From Sphingomicrobium flavum (GTDB taxonomy: Bacteria > Pseudomonadota > Alphaproteobacteria > Sphingomonadales > Sphingomonadaceae): DNA of 64,000 nucleotides. Positions 37,964-46,556 of this stretch are shown here, one piece after another. The translations under genes and the position numbers were made by a program. Each line of letters begins with the position of its first letter. The first letter of the stretch is position 1. The notes under the pieces are model-generated. The model was given only the letters and a program-made list of their open reading frames with translations, did no database searches and was not told the DNA's origin. The DNA lies in contig NZ_CP102630.1 in the NCBI RefSeq assembly GCF_024721605.1, positions 1,054,001 to 1,118,000 of the forward strand, in the 5' to 3' direction.

Positions 37964-39787
37964 ATGGGGGACCATCACACCGACCAGCCCTTGGCCGATC
38001 CGCTCGCGGCCGCCGCGCATGGCCGCCGCCTGCTCGCCGATCGCCCCGATCTTGCCGCGCTGCAGGCGCAGGAAATCCTCAGCGCCAATCCGCACTTCCC
38101 CCCGGCGCTCCGCCTGCTGGGTGCAGCCCGCCGCGCATTGGGCGATGATGAAGCCGCCAGCGAAGCCGAGCTTGCCGCGATCGACGCCTCGACCGGCGAT
38201 GCCGAACTGATCCAGGCCGGCGCCGCGCTGGTCGCCAACGAACTCCCCGTCGCCGAGCGCATCCTCAAGGCACGGCTCAAGGCCGATCCCTTCGACGTCG
38301 CTGCCATTCGCATGCTGGCCGAACTCGCCGCGCGCATCGGCCGCCTGCAGGATGCGGAAAATCTGCTGCGCCGCGCCATGGAGCTCGCCCCCGATTTCGG
38401 CGGTGCGCGCGCCAACCTCGCCACCATTCTCTATCGCCAGAACCGCAATGTCGAAGCCCTCGACCTGTTGGAAGGCCTGTCCGATGAAAGCGGCTTCGGC
38501 CTGTCACAGCGCAATTTGCGCGCCGCCACCTTGAGCCGCCTTGGCGGCTATGACGAAGCCATCGCGCTCTACCGCGACGTACTCGAAAAGGCGCCCAAAC
38601 AGGCCAAGGTCTGGATGAGCCTTGGCCATCTCCTCAAGACCGTCGGCAACCAGGAAGAAGCCGTCGCCGCCTATCGCCAGTCGGTCGCGCTCCAGCCCGA
38701 TTTCGGTGAAGCCTGGTGGAGCCTCGCCAATCTCAAGACCGTGCGTTTCGTTGATGCCGACGTCGCCGCGATGCAGTCAGCGCTCGGAGGCGACGACCTC
38801 GCCCCCGATGACCAGCTCCATCTCGAATTCGCGCTCGGCAAGGCGGCGGAGGACCGGCGCGATCATGACGCCGCCTGGGCGCACTATGCCAAAGCCAATC
38901 GCATCCGCGCCGCCCAGCTGCGCCACGATCCTGACCAGATCAGCAAGGCGGTCGACCGCGCCATCGCTCTCTTCACGCCCGAATTCTTCGCCAAGCGCCA
39001 AGGTTGGGGCTGCCCCGCCGATGACCCCATCTTCATCCTCGGCATGCCGCGCGCCGGCTCCACCCTCATCGAACAGATCCTGGCCAGCCACCCCCAAGTC
39101 GAAGGCACGATGGAACTGCCCGACATCATCACCATGTCGCGCGAGCTGGCGGGCAAGGATGACCAGGGCATGGGCGCCGACCTATATCCCGAAATCCTCG
39201 CCGACCTTGATGCCGACCAGATCGCCGCACTCGGCCGCGATTTCCTCGACCGCACCCGCATCCATCGCAAGGAAGGCCGCCCCTTCTTCATCGACAAGAT
39301 GCCCAACAACTGGATGCATGCCGGCTTCATCCGGCTGATCCTGCCCAAGGCCCGCATCATCGATGCCCGCCGCCATCCCCTCGCCTGCGGCTATTCCAAC
39401 TTCAAACAGCATTTCGCGCGCGGCCAGTCCTTTGCCTACCGGCTCGATCATTTCGGCCGATATTATGCCGATTATTGCCGCCTGATGGCGCATCTGGATA
39501 CGGTCCAGCCGGGCGCCGTCACCCGCATCATCCATGAAGATCTGGTCGATGATCCCGATTCCCGCATCCGCGCCCTGCTCGATAGGATGGGCCTGCCCTT
39601 CGACCAGCGCTGCATCGACTTCCACCAGACCGAACGCGCAGTCCGCACCGCGTCGAGCGAACAGGTCCGCCGCCCCATCACCAAGGCAGGGCTGGACAGC
39701 TGGAAGGCTCACGAACCCCATCTCGACCCGCTCAAGCACGCGCTCGGGCATTGGCTCCAGGATTGGACCGCGCCCTCACCCGCGTGA
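37964..39787 (+). CDS. TPR-repeat sulfotransferase family protein
   Basis: A 607-residue protein. Residues 1 to about 290 are a string of tetratricopeptide-like helical repeats (e.g. ARANLATILYRQNRNVEALDLLE). From about 340 it is a PAPS-dependent sulfotransferase: the 5'-phosphosulfate loop GMPRAGSTLIEQIL starts at residue 360 and the 3'-phosphate segment RRHPLACGYSNFKQHF follows. Such fusions in sphingomonads are often next to TonB-dependent receptors, as here. The substrate is unknown. No strong Shine-Dalgarno precedes the ATG, which follows a perfect hairpin closely. Confidence 0.9.
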   Translation: MGDHHTDQPLADPLAAAAHGRRLLADRPDLAALQAQEILSANPHFPPALRLLGAARRALGDDEAASEAELAAIDASTGDAELIQAGAALVANELPVAERILKARLKADPFDVAAIRMLAELAARIGRLQDAENLLRRAMELAPDFGGARANLATILYRQNRNVEALDLLEGLSDESGFGLSQRNLRAATLSRLGGYDEAIALYRDVLEKAPKQAKVWMSLGHLLKTVGNQEEAVAAYRQSVALQPDFGEAWWSLANLKTVRFVDADVAAMQSALGGDDLAPDDQLHLEFALGKAAEDRRDHDAAWAHYAKANRIRAAQLRHDPDQISKAVDRAIALFTPEFFAKRQGWGCPADDPIFILGMPRAGSTLIEQILASHPQVEGTMELPDIITMSRELAGKDDQGMGADLYPEILADLDADQIAALGRDFLDRTRIHRKEGRPFFIDKMPNNWMHAGFIRLILPKARIIDARRHPLACGYSNFKQHFARGQSFAYRLDHFGRYYADYCRLMAHLDTVQPGAVTRIIHEDLVDDPDSRIRALLDRMGLPFDQRCIDFHQTERAVRTASSEQVRRPITKAGLDSWKAHEPHLDPLKHALGHWLQDWTAPSPA

Positions 39788-39845
39788 ATTTTTCGCAGAA
39801 TTTCGGTGAATATTTGTTGACGCAGCGCAACAATCGCCACAGTCT

Positions 39846-39869
39846 CCTCAGTTCATAGCACTGAGGGGG
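39846..39869 (+). promoter_or_regulatory. Hairpin overlapping the TonB-receptor Shine-Dalgarno
   Basis: CCTCAGT (39846-39852) and ACTGAGG (39860-39866) form a perfect 7-pair stem around a 7-base loop. The ribosome-binding site GAGGGGG (39864-39869 with the preceding G) shares bases with the 3' arm, five bases before the ATG at 39875. Folding would hide the ribosome-binding site. Confidence 0.55.
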
Positions 39870-39874
39870 TTATC

Positions 39875-42316
39875 ATGCGACGCAAGTCTCCTTTGTTCCA
39901 GCGTAGTCATGTCATGCTTTTTGCGACTACCATGCTGATCGCTCCGGGGGCAGCCTTTGCCCAGGATGCGGATGCGCCCACTGCTGACGCAAGGGCGCAA
40001 GACGAGGAAGAGGACACCATCGTCGTCACCGCCCAGCGCCGCACGGAAAACCTCCAGGACGTTCCCATCGCGATCACCGCGATCGGCACCAAACAATTGG
40101 ACGACCTGCAAGTAAACAGCTTTGACGATTATGCCGCTCTGGTCCCGTCCTTGAGCTACAAGTCGCTCGGGCCTGGGGGCTCCAACGTCTATTTCCGCGG
40201 CGTCGCTTCTGGCGAAAATGCCAACCATTCGGCCTCGCTGCCCAGCGTCGGCACCTATCTTGATGAACAGCCCATCACCACCATCCAGGGCGCGCTCGAC
40301 CTGCATATCTTCGATATCGAACGCGTCGAGGCATTGGCCGGCCCGCAGGGCACGCTCTACGGCGCTTCCAGCCAGGCCGGCACGGTGCGCATCATCACCA
40401 ACAAGCCCGATCTTTCCGGCCTCTATGGCGAAGTAAATTTGGAAGTGAACCAGGTTTCGCATGGCGGCATCGGCTATACCGGCGAAGGCTTCATCAACGC
40501 CCCGATCTCGGATCGCATCGCGCTTCGCGTGGTCGGCTGGTATCGCCATGATGCGGGCTATATCGACAATATCGAGGGCGCGCTCGACTTCCCCACCTGG
40601 GGGCAGAGCTTCTCCAACGCCGCGCTGGCCGAAGACGATTATAACGACATCGACACCTACGGCGCACGCGCCGCACTGAAGATCGAACTGGACGATGACT
40701 GGACCGTCACACCCCAGCTGATGGGCCAGGTGCAAAAGGCCAATGGCAGCTTCGCGCAGGAAAGCGGGCTGGATGAGCTGGAGACCATGCAGTTCAACCC
40801 GGAAAGCACCGACGACCGCTGGCTCCAGGCCGCGCTCACCGTGCAGGGCAAGGTCGGCAATCTCGACCTCACCTATGCCGGCTCCTACCTCAAGCGCCAG
40901 ATTGACGGCGAATTCGACTATATCGACTACGCCTATTTCTATGACGCCCTGTTCGGCTACGGCGCCTATTTTTACGACAATGCCGGGGATTACATCAATC
41001 CCAACCAATATGTTCAGTCGGACGACACCTTCAACAAGATGTCGCACGAACTGCGCTTCACCACACCCGGTGACAAGCGCGTGCGGCTGGTCGGCGGCGC
41101 CTTCTACCAGCGCCAGGAACATAATATCGAACAGAATTACATCGTCGACAATCTGACCGATCTGTTCGTGGTGCCAACGACCGAAAGTAATATCTGGCTG
41201 ACAAAGCAGCTTCGTACGGACCGCGATTTCGGCCTGTTCGGGGAGGTTAGCTACGATGTGACCGACGCCCTCACCGTCACCGGCGGCGGGCGCTATTACA
41301 AGTTCGACAACAGCCTTGAGGGTTTCTTCGGCTTCTCCGACAATTATTCGAGCCGGACGGGCGTCGCTGCCTGTTTTGAGGGGCCGCAGCTTGATGGCAC
41401 GCCCTGCACCAATGTCGACAAGCGCACCAAGGGCGATGGCTTCCTCCATCGCTTAAACGCCACCTACAGCCTTGGCGACAATGCGATGGTCTACGGCACC
41501 TGGTCGCGCGGCTATCGCCCAGGCGGGATCAACCGGCGCGGTACCCTGCCGCCCTATGACGCCGATTTCATCGAGAATTTCGAAATCGGCACCAAGCTGG
41601 GGCTGCCCGACCGGCGCGGCCATTTCAACGTCGCCATCTACCAGCTCAACTGGACCGATATCCAGTTGAGCTTCCTAGGCCAGAACGGGCTGACCGAAAT
41701 CCGCAATGCCGGCGATGCCCGCATCCGCGGGATCGAGGCCGACCTCCTCTACCGCCCTGCCCCCGGCTTCAGCCTGGGCCTTGGCATGGCCTACAACGAT
41801 GCCAAGCTGCGCAACGACTTCTGCAAGATCGCCAATCCGGAGTTCGATTGCGGGCTCGATATCGATCTCAACGGCAGCGGCGATATCGACAATAGCAGCG
41901 AGGAGAATGAGCTGTTGGCGCCCTCGGGCACCCGCCTTCCGCTGACCGCCAGGTTCAAGGCCAATGCCAATGCCCGCTATGCCTGGGATGCGCTGGGCGG
42001 GCGCGCCCATGTCCAGGCCACGCTTTCCTACGAAGGCGATCGCACCCGCGATCTCAGAACCTTCGAAAGCGGGCTTTATGGCGAAATGGATGGCTATGCG
42101 CAGGTCGGCCTGTCCGCCGGGCTCGATCGGGAAAACTGGACGCTCGATGTGTTCGTGAAGAACCTCTTCGATGAACGCGGCGTGGTCTCGACCAGCTTCC
42201 AATGTACCGAAAGCACCTGCGGCGATCCCGATGGCGTGACCGCAATCGGCGGCAAGCTCTACAGCACCGTCATCCGGCCCCGCACCATCGGCATCAAGAT
42301 CGGCAAGCGCTTCTAG
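39875..42316 (+). CDS. TonB-dependent outer-membrane receptor
   Basis: An 813-residue receptor: signal peptide (to about GAAFAQ, residue 30), TonB-box-like DTIVVTAQRR near residue 48, a plug domain (VPIAITAIGTKQLDDL ... VEALAGPQGTLYGASSQAGTVRIITNKP), and a 22-strand barrel ending TVIRPRTIGIKIGKRF with a terminal aromatic residue. It is of the style that takes up siderophores, glycans or other bulky nutrients; the cargo is not predictable. It follows the TPR-sulfotransferase by 87 bases. Confidence 0.95.
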   Translation: MRRKSPLFQRSHVMLFATTMLIAPGAAFAQDADAPTADARAQDEEEDTIVVTAQRRTENLQDVPIAITAIGTKQLDDLQVNSFDDYAALVPSLSYKSLGPGGSNVYFRGVASGENANHSASLPSVGTYLDEQPITTIQGALDLHIFDIERVEALAGPQGTLYGASSQAGTVRIITNKPDLSGLYGEVNLEVNQVSHGGIGYTGEGFINAPISDRIALRVVGWYRHDAGYIDNIEGALDFPTWGQSFSNAALAEDDYNDIDTYGARAALKIELDDDWTVTPQLMGQVQKANGSFAQESGLDELETMQFNPESTDDRWLQAALTVQGKVGNLDLTYAGSYLKRQIDGEFDYIDYAYFYDALFGYGAYFYDNAGDYINPNQYVQSDDTFNKMSHELRFTTPGDKRVRLVGGAFYQRQEHNIEQNYIVDNLTDLFVVPTTESNIWLTKQLRTDRDFGLFGEVSYDVTDALTVTGGGRYYKFDNSLEGFFGFSDNYSSRTGVAACFEGPQLDGTPCTNVDKRTKGDGFLHRLNATYSLGDNAMVYGTWSRGYRPGGINRRGTLPPYDADFIENFEIGTKLGLPDRRGHFNVAIYQLNWTDIQLSFLGQNGLTEIRNAGDARIRGIEADLLYRPAPGFSLGLGMAYNDAKLRNDFCKIANPEFDCGLDIDLNGSGDIDNSSEENELLAPSGTRLPLTARFKANANARYAWDALGGRAHVQATLSYEGDRTRDLRTFESGLYGEMDGYAQVGLSAGLDRENWTLDVFVKNLFDERGVVSTSFQCTESTCGDPDGVTAIGGKLYSTVIRPRTIGIKIGKRF

Positions 42317-42340
42317 CGCGCGCCTTCACATCACAGCAGA

Positions 42341-42375
42341 AAGGCCCGGACGGTTTTCCCGCCCGGGCCTTTTTC
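42341..42375 (+). terminator. Terminator after the TonB-dependent receptor gene
   Basis: AAGGCCCGG and CCGGGCCTT pair around a GC-rich inner region, and the stem is followed by TTTTTC. A typical intrinsic terminator, 24 bases after the receptor stop. Confidence 0.88.
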
Positions 42376-42443
42376 TCTGCGCAATCCTGTCGCCGTACGA
42401 TATTCCACTGCGACATCTGCTGCTTGGCTGCTAAGGGGGGTCG

Positions 42444-42890
42444 ATGATCTGGTTCGAAGATCTGAAAGTGGGAAATAGTACGCGTTTTGGCGCACGCACC
42501 GTCACGCGCGAGGAAGTCATCGACTTCGCCACCCAGTTCGATCCCCAGCCCTTCCACCTCGATGATGAGGCCGCCGCGAAGACGCCCTTCGGCAAGCTTG
42601 CCGCATCGGGCTGGCACACCGGTGCGATGGTGATGCGCATGATGGTCGATTATTGGACCGAGCGGCAATTCATGGGCGTCGGTTCTCCCGGCCTCGATGA
42701 ACTGCGCTGGCTCAAACCCGTCTTTCCCGGCGATACGCTGAGCGTCGAGAGCCGCCTGGTCGACAAGAAGGAAAGCCGCTCGCGCCCCGAGCGCGGCACG
42801 GTGTGGATCGATGTCACGGTCAGGAACCAGCATGACGAGCCGGTCATGACCTACCGCTCCATCGTGATGGTGATGAAACGCCCGGCCTAG
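42444..42890 (+). CDS. MaoC-like (R)-specific hydratase/dehydratase
   Basis: A 148-residue hot-dog-fold protein. The active-site pattern is FATQFDPQPFHLDDEAA, with the Asp/His pair, then ASGWHTGAMVMRMMVDY. Related enzymes hydrate enoyl-CoA in fatty-acid or PHA metabolism. AGGGGGG upstream supports the ATG. The stop overlaps that of convergent apt by four bases (CTAG). Confidence 0.9.
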   Translation: MIWFEDLKVGNSTRFGARTVTREEVIDFATQFDPQPFHLDDEAAAKTPFGKLAASGWHTGAMVMRMMVDYWTERQFMGVGSPGLDELRWLKPVFPGDTLSVESRLVDKKESRSRPERGTVWIDVTVRNQHDEPVMTYRSIVMVMKRPA

Positions 42891-43426
42891 GCGCCGGCAA
42901 AGTCCATCAGGCTGTATGTATCGATGTCGCGCCCGCGCAGCTTGGCTGCACCGCCAAGATCGGGCAAGTCGATGATGAAGCGTGCGCCGATCAGCCTGCC
43001 CCCTGCCCGCTCGACCAAGCGCACCGCCGCCATCGCCGTGCCACCCGTCGCGATCAGGTCGTCGACCAGCAATACCCGGCTGCCTGCCGCGATGGCATCG
43101 ACATGCATGGTCAGCCGGTCGGTGCCATATTCCAGCGCATAATCCTCGGCGATGGTCGCGCCCGGCAATTTGCCGTCCTTGCGGATCAAGAGCAGCCCCG
43201 CGTCCATCTCCTTGGCCATCGCCCCGCCAATGGCAAAGCCCCGCGCGTCGATCGCAGCAATCAGGTCCACCCCGCCATCCACGCTGGCGACGAGCCGGTC
43301 GACACAATCACGAAACCCTGCCGCATCGAGCAGCAGGGTCGTGAGATCGCGAAACTGGATACCCGGCTTGGGGAAGTCCGGGATGGTGCGGACCAGCGCC
43401 TTGAGATCATCATTGTTCGCGGCCAT
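42887..43426 (-). CDS. apt: Adenine phosphoribosyltransferase
   Basis: Salvages adenine to AMP with PRPP. The 179-residue protein has the type I PRTase loop VLLVDDLIATGGTAMAAV and the N-terminal Apt pattern RTIPDFPKPGIQFRDLTTLL. GGAGG five bases upstream supports the ATG at 43426. The region upstream holds a hairpin repeat element. Confidence 0.96.
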   Translation of the reverse strand: MAANNDDLKALVRTIPDFPKPGIQFRDLTTLLLDAAGFRDCVDRLVASVDGGVDLIAAIDARGFAIGGAMAKEMDAGLLLIRKDGKLPGATIAEDYALEYGTDRLTMHVDAIAAGSRVLLVDDLIATGGTAMAAVRLVERAGGRLIGARFIIDLPDLGGAAKLRGRDIDTYSLMDFAGA

Positions 43427-43444
43427 CAGATCCTCCAACCGTCG

Positions 43445-43553
43445 CCCCAGCGAAGGCTGGGGCCCATGTCAGCGCGAAGGTCGCGAACCCGTCAATAGCG
43501 AAATGACGTGGACCCCTGCCTGCGCAGGGGTGACGCCCGAATGACCGGGCGTC
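43445..43553. repeat. Cluster of three hairpins between apt and petC (REP-like)
   Basis: Three perfect hairpins in 109 bases: CCCCAGC-GAAG-GCTGGGG (43445-43462), CCCCTGC-CTGC-GCAGGGG (43513-43530) and GACGCCCG-AATGAC-CGGGCGTC (43532-43553). The first two resemble halves of an interspersed REP-like element. The third touches the petC stop and could stop or stabilise the petABC transcript. Confidence 0.8.
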
Positions 43554-44484
43554 AGCCTTTGACGCCGCGGCCTTCTTCGGCAGCGTCTGCCTTGGCCTCT
43601 TCACGCTTGGCCATGTTCTCGGGGTCGAGCGGCCCTTTGGCCACAACCTTGCGCTTGGCCGTCGCCCAGACGTTGCGATAGGCAAGGAAGGCCAGCAGCG
43701 TCGCGATGGCGAGGAAGATCAGCGCAACCACGCCGGCGCGCTTGCGCGATTCCATGCGCGGTTCGGCGGTCCACACCAGGAATGCCGTAACATCCTTGGC
43801 CATCTGTTCCTTGGTCGCTGCAGGGGCATTTTCGCCCACATAAGTGACCTGGCCGTCCGCCGTGATGGGCTCGGGCATGGAAAGGTTGAGGTTGGGGAAA
43901 TAGGGGTTGTGATACAGCCCGTCGCCCGGCGCCGCATCGGGGAATTCCGCCAGCAACTCTTGCGACGGCGCCTGATAGCCCGTCAGCAGCGAATAGACAT
44001 AGGCAGCGCCATCGGGCCGCGCTTTGGTCATCAGCGACAGGTCGGGCGGGCTACCGGCGGCAGCGCGCGCAATCTCGTTGGCATAGGGGCTCGGGAAACG
44101 GTCCGACGGCAGCGCCGGACGGCGGATCGCCTCACCCGTATCGGGGTCGAGATCAGGCACTTCCCATTCCTGCGCCGCGATCGCCTTCACCTGATCGTCG
44201 GTATAGCCGATTTCGGTGAGGTTGCGGATCGAGACATAGCTGATCGAATGGCAGGCCGCGCAGACCTCCTTATAGACCTGGTAACCGCGCTGCAGCTGTG
44301 CCTTGTCGAACCGGCCGAACGGGCCGTCCGAGGCGAAATCCACGTCCTTGGGCGCCAGGTGATACTTATATTCCGCGCCCTTCTGCGGCGGCTCGTCGAA
44401 ATATTCCTTCAGGTTGATGCCGAAGGAAATCAGCAGGACGCCGATGAAGCCAAGACCGATAAGACCGGCAAGAATGCGAATCAT
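43552..44484 (-). CDS. petC: Cytochrome c1 of the bc1 complex
   Basis: A 310-residue membrane-anchored cytochrome. The haem motif is CAACH in VYKEVCAACHSISYV (near residue 74-78), with a distal Met ligand likely in NLSMPEPI. One N-terminal and one C-terminal membrane helix (GVVALIFLAIATLLAFLAY). It hands electrons from the Rieske protein to soluble or membrane cytochrome c. Last gene of the petABC operon. Confidence 0.95.
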   Translation of the reverse strand: MIRILAGLIGLGFIGVLLISFGINLKEYFDEPPQKGAEYKYHLAPKDVDFASDGPFGRFDKAQLQRGYQVYKEVCAACHSISYVSIRNLTEIGYTDDQVKAIAAQEWEVPDLDPDTGEAIRRPALPSDRFPSPYANEIARAAAGSPPDLSLMTKARPDGAAYVYSLLTGYQAPSQELLAEFPDAAPGDGLYHNPYFPNLNLSMPEPITADGQVTYVGENAPAATKEQMAKDVTAFLVWTAEPRMESRKRAGVVALIFLAIATLLAFLAYRNVWATAKRKVVAKGPLDPENMAKREEAKADAAEEGRGVKG

Positions 44485-44499
44485 GTTGGTTCCGTCCTC

Positions 44500-45795
44500 T
44501 TAAGCGTTGCTGCTCTTGGCGAGCCCGTAAGGCGCGCTTTCCTCTTCCTCGCCATGCAGCACCGAGGCCGAAATCGAGCTCGGCAGCGGCAGCGGCGTTT
44601 CCACCTTGGAAATGATCGGCAGGATGATGAGGAAGTGCGCGAAATAATAAGCGGTCGCGATCTGGCTGACCGCCACGATGAAGGCCGTGGGTTCGGCCCC
44701 GCCGACATAGCCCAGGATCAGCACGTCGACGACGAGGATCCAGAAGAAGCGCTTGAACAGCGGGCGGTAATGGCCCGAACGCACCGGCGAACGGTCCAGC
44801 CACGGCAGGAAGAACAAGAGCAGGATCGAGCCGAACATGGCGAGCACGCCCCACAGCTTGGCCGGCAGGATGAAGTCGACGGTAAAGCTCTTCAGGATCG
44901 CGTAGAAGGGCAGGAAATACCATTCGGGCACGATATGCGCAGGCGTCGAAAGCGGGTTGGCCTCGATATAGTTATCGGGATGCCCCAGCGCGTTGGGCAC
45001 GAAGAAGGTCACCGCCACATAGGCCATCAGCACCAGCAGGATGAACCAGCCATCCTTGGCGGTGTAGAAGGGGTGGAAAGGCAGCGTGTCCTTTTCCGTC
45101 TTCACATCGACCCCAGTGGGGTTGCTCGACCCCGGGATGTGGAGGCTCCAGATGTGGAGGATCACTACGCCGGCTATCACGAAGGGCATCAGGTAATGGA
45201 GCGAGAAGAAGCGCGTCAGTGCAGCCTGGTCGGGCGCAAAGCCCCCCAGCAGCCACTGGCGCAACGGCTCACCAACGACCGGGAAGGCACTGAAGAAGCC
45301 GGTGATGACCTGCGCACCCCAGAAGCTCATCTGGCCCCAGGGCAGGACGTAGCCCATGAAGGCGGTCGCCATCATGAGGAGGTAGATCACCAGGCCCAGC
45401 ATCCAGATCATCTCGCGCGGCGCCTTGTAGGAGCCGTAAAAGAGACCACGGAAAATATGGATATAGACGACGATGAAGAAGAAACTCGCGCCATTCTGGT
45501 GCGCGTAGCGCAAGAACCAGCCGGCATTCACGTCGCGCATGATATGCTCGACCGAACCGAAAGCCCCGCCGATATAGCTGTAATAATGCATCGCGAGCAC
45601 GATGCCCGTGATGATCTGGATACCCAGAAACAGACCGGCCAGCACGCCGAAATTCCACAGATAGTTGAGGTTACGCGGAACCGGATAACCCCCACCGATC
45701 GCACCATAGACCAGGCGCGGCAGCGGCAGGCGCTCGTCCATCCAGTGGCCCAGCGCGGTTTTGGGTTCGTAAGGCTTTGCCCAGGCGAAGCTCAT
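44500..45795 (-). CDS. petB: Cytochrome b of the bc1 complex
   Basis: A 431-residue polytopic membrane protein that holds haems bL and bH and the Qo and Qi quinone sites. The Qo motif PEWY is present in HIVPEWYFLPFYAIL, and the His pairs in AMHYY and the FFSLHYLMPF helix bind haem. Between petA and petC, with 15-19 base gaps. Confidence 0.96.
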   Translation of the reverse strand: MSFAWAKPYEPKTALGHWMDERLPLPRLVYGAIGGGYPVPRNLNYLWNFGVLAGLFLGIQIITGIVLAMHYYSYIGGAFGSVEHIMRDVNAGWFLRYAHQNGASFFFIVVYIHIFRGLFYGSYKAPREMIWMLGLVIYLLMMATAFMGYVLPWGQMSFWGAQVITGFFSAFPVVGEPLRQWLLGGFAPDQAALTRFFSLHYLMPFVIAGVVILHIWSLHIPGSSNPTGVDVKTEKDTLPFHPFYTAKDGWFILLVLMAYVAVTFFVPNALGHPDNYIEANPLSTPAHIVPEWYFLPFYAILKSFTVDFILPAKLWGVLAMFGSILLLFFLPWLDRSPVRSGHYRPLFKRFFWILVVDVLILGYVGGAEPTAFIVAVSQIATAYYFAHFLIILPIISKVETPLPLPSSISASVLHGEEEESAPYGLAKSSNA

Positions 45796-45814
45796 GTCGT
45801 CCTATCCCTTTCGC

Positions 45815-46378
45815 TTAGCCGATCCGGACGGCGGTATCGGAGATGAATTCAAAATCGGGCACCGTCAGGTTGGTCGGCGCCGGGCCTTTGCGGATACGGC
45901 CGGCCGTATCGTAGTGCGAACCGTGGCAGGGGCAGAAATAGCCACCATAATCGCCGCGCTTCTCGCCTTCGCCAACGCCCAGCGGCACGCAGCCCAGATG
46001 GGTGCAGACACCCAGCGTGATCAGCCAGTTGCGCTTGCCTTCCTGGGTGCGGTCGGCAAGGCTCTGCGGCTCGCGAAGGTCGCCCATCGGCACGCTGTCG
46101 GCTTCGGCCATTTCGGCCTCGGTCAAATTGCGGATGAAGACCGGCTGCTTGCGCCACATGGTCTTGATTGCCTGCCCCGGCTCGACCCGCGTCACATCGA
46201 CCTCGATCGAGGCCAGCGCGCGTACGTCCGCGTCGGGCGCCATCTGGTAGAGCAAGGGCCCCACCACGGCAGCCGCGCCGACCCCGGCGAAGCTCACGGC
46301 AGCAATATTGATGAAATCGCGGCGACGAACGCCGTCTTCCTGTCCAGCGTCGGTTTCGCTTGTGTCCAGCGTGGCCAT
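45815..46378 (-). CDS. petA: Rieske iron-sulfur subunit of the bc1 complex
   Basis: A 187-residue protein with a twin-Arg-like N-terminus (GVRRRDFINIAAVSFAGVGA) that anchors it, and the 2Fe-2S binding boxes CTHLGC and CPCHGS. The ATG at 46378 is chosen because it yields the normal N-terminus; the open frame reaches 46675 but that part reads as shadow. First gene of petA-petB-petC. Confidence 0.96.
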   Translation of the reverse strand: MATLDTSETDAGQEDGVRRRDFINIAAVSFAGVGAAAVVGPLLYQMAPDADVRALASIEVDVTRVEPGQAIKTMWRKQPVFIRNLTEAEMAEADSVPMGDLREPQSLADRTQEGKRNWLITLGVCTHLGCVPLGVGEGEKRGDYGGYFCPCHGSHYDTAGRIRKGPAPTNLTVPDFEFISDTAVRIG

Positions 46379-46397
46379 GCTCACCCTATTTGTCTCG

Positions 46398-46416
46398 GGC
46401 GCACATGAGGTGCGCC
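46398..46416. repeat. Perfect inverted repeat upstream of petA
   Basis: GGCGCAC-ATGAG-GTGCGCC, with 7-base arms, 20 bases upstream of the petA start and in the divergent region shared with hemF. It may be an operator or a 5' UTR hairpin. Confidence 0.6.
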
Positions 46417-46556
46417 ACAGGAATGGCCGGGGCCTCAAACCCCGCCCGGTTGGCCGCGCTCTTAGCCGCCTTAAACCCCACTTGCCAAGGCATGATTTGG
46501 CGCTTTTTTGACAGCTGCCCCTTGAAAGCTGCGCCGACCCCCTCCATTCGCCCCCC

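Noticed and set aside
39848-41449. A 533-codon minus-strand frame inside the TonB-dependent receptor gene
   Set aside because: Antisense shadow; the receptor frame has a signal peptide, plug motifs and barrel signatures.
43909-45846. A 645-codon plus-strand frame across petB and petC
   Set aside because: Antisense to the cytochrome bc1 genes, with low-complexity charged composition and no domains.
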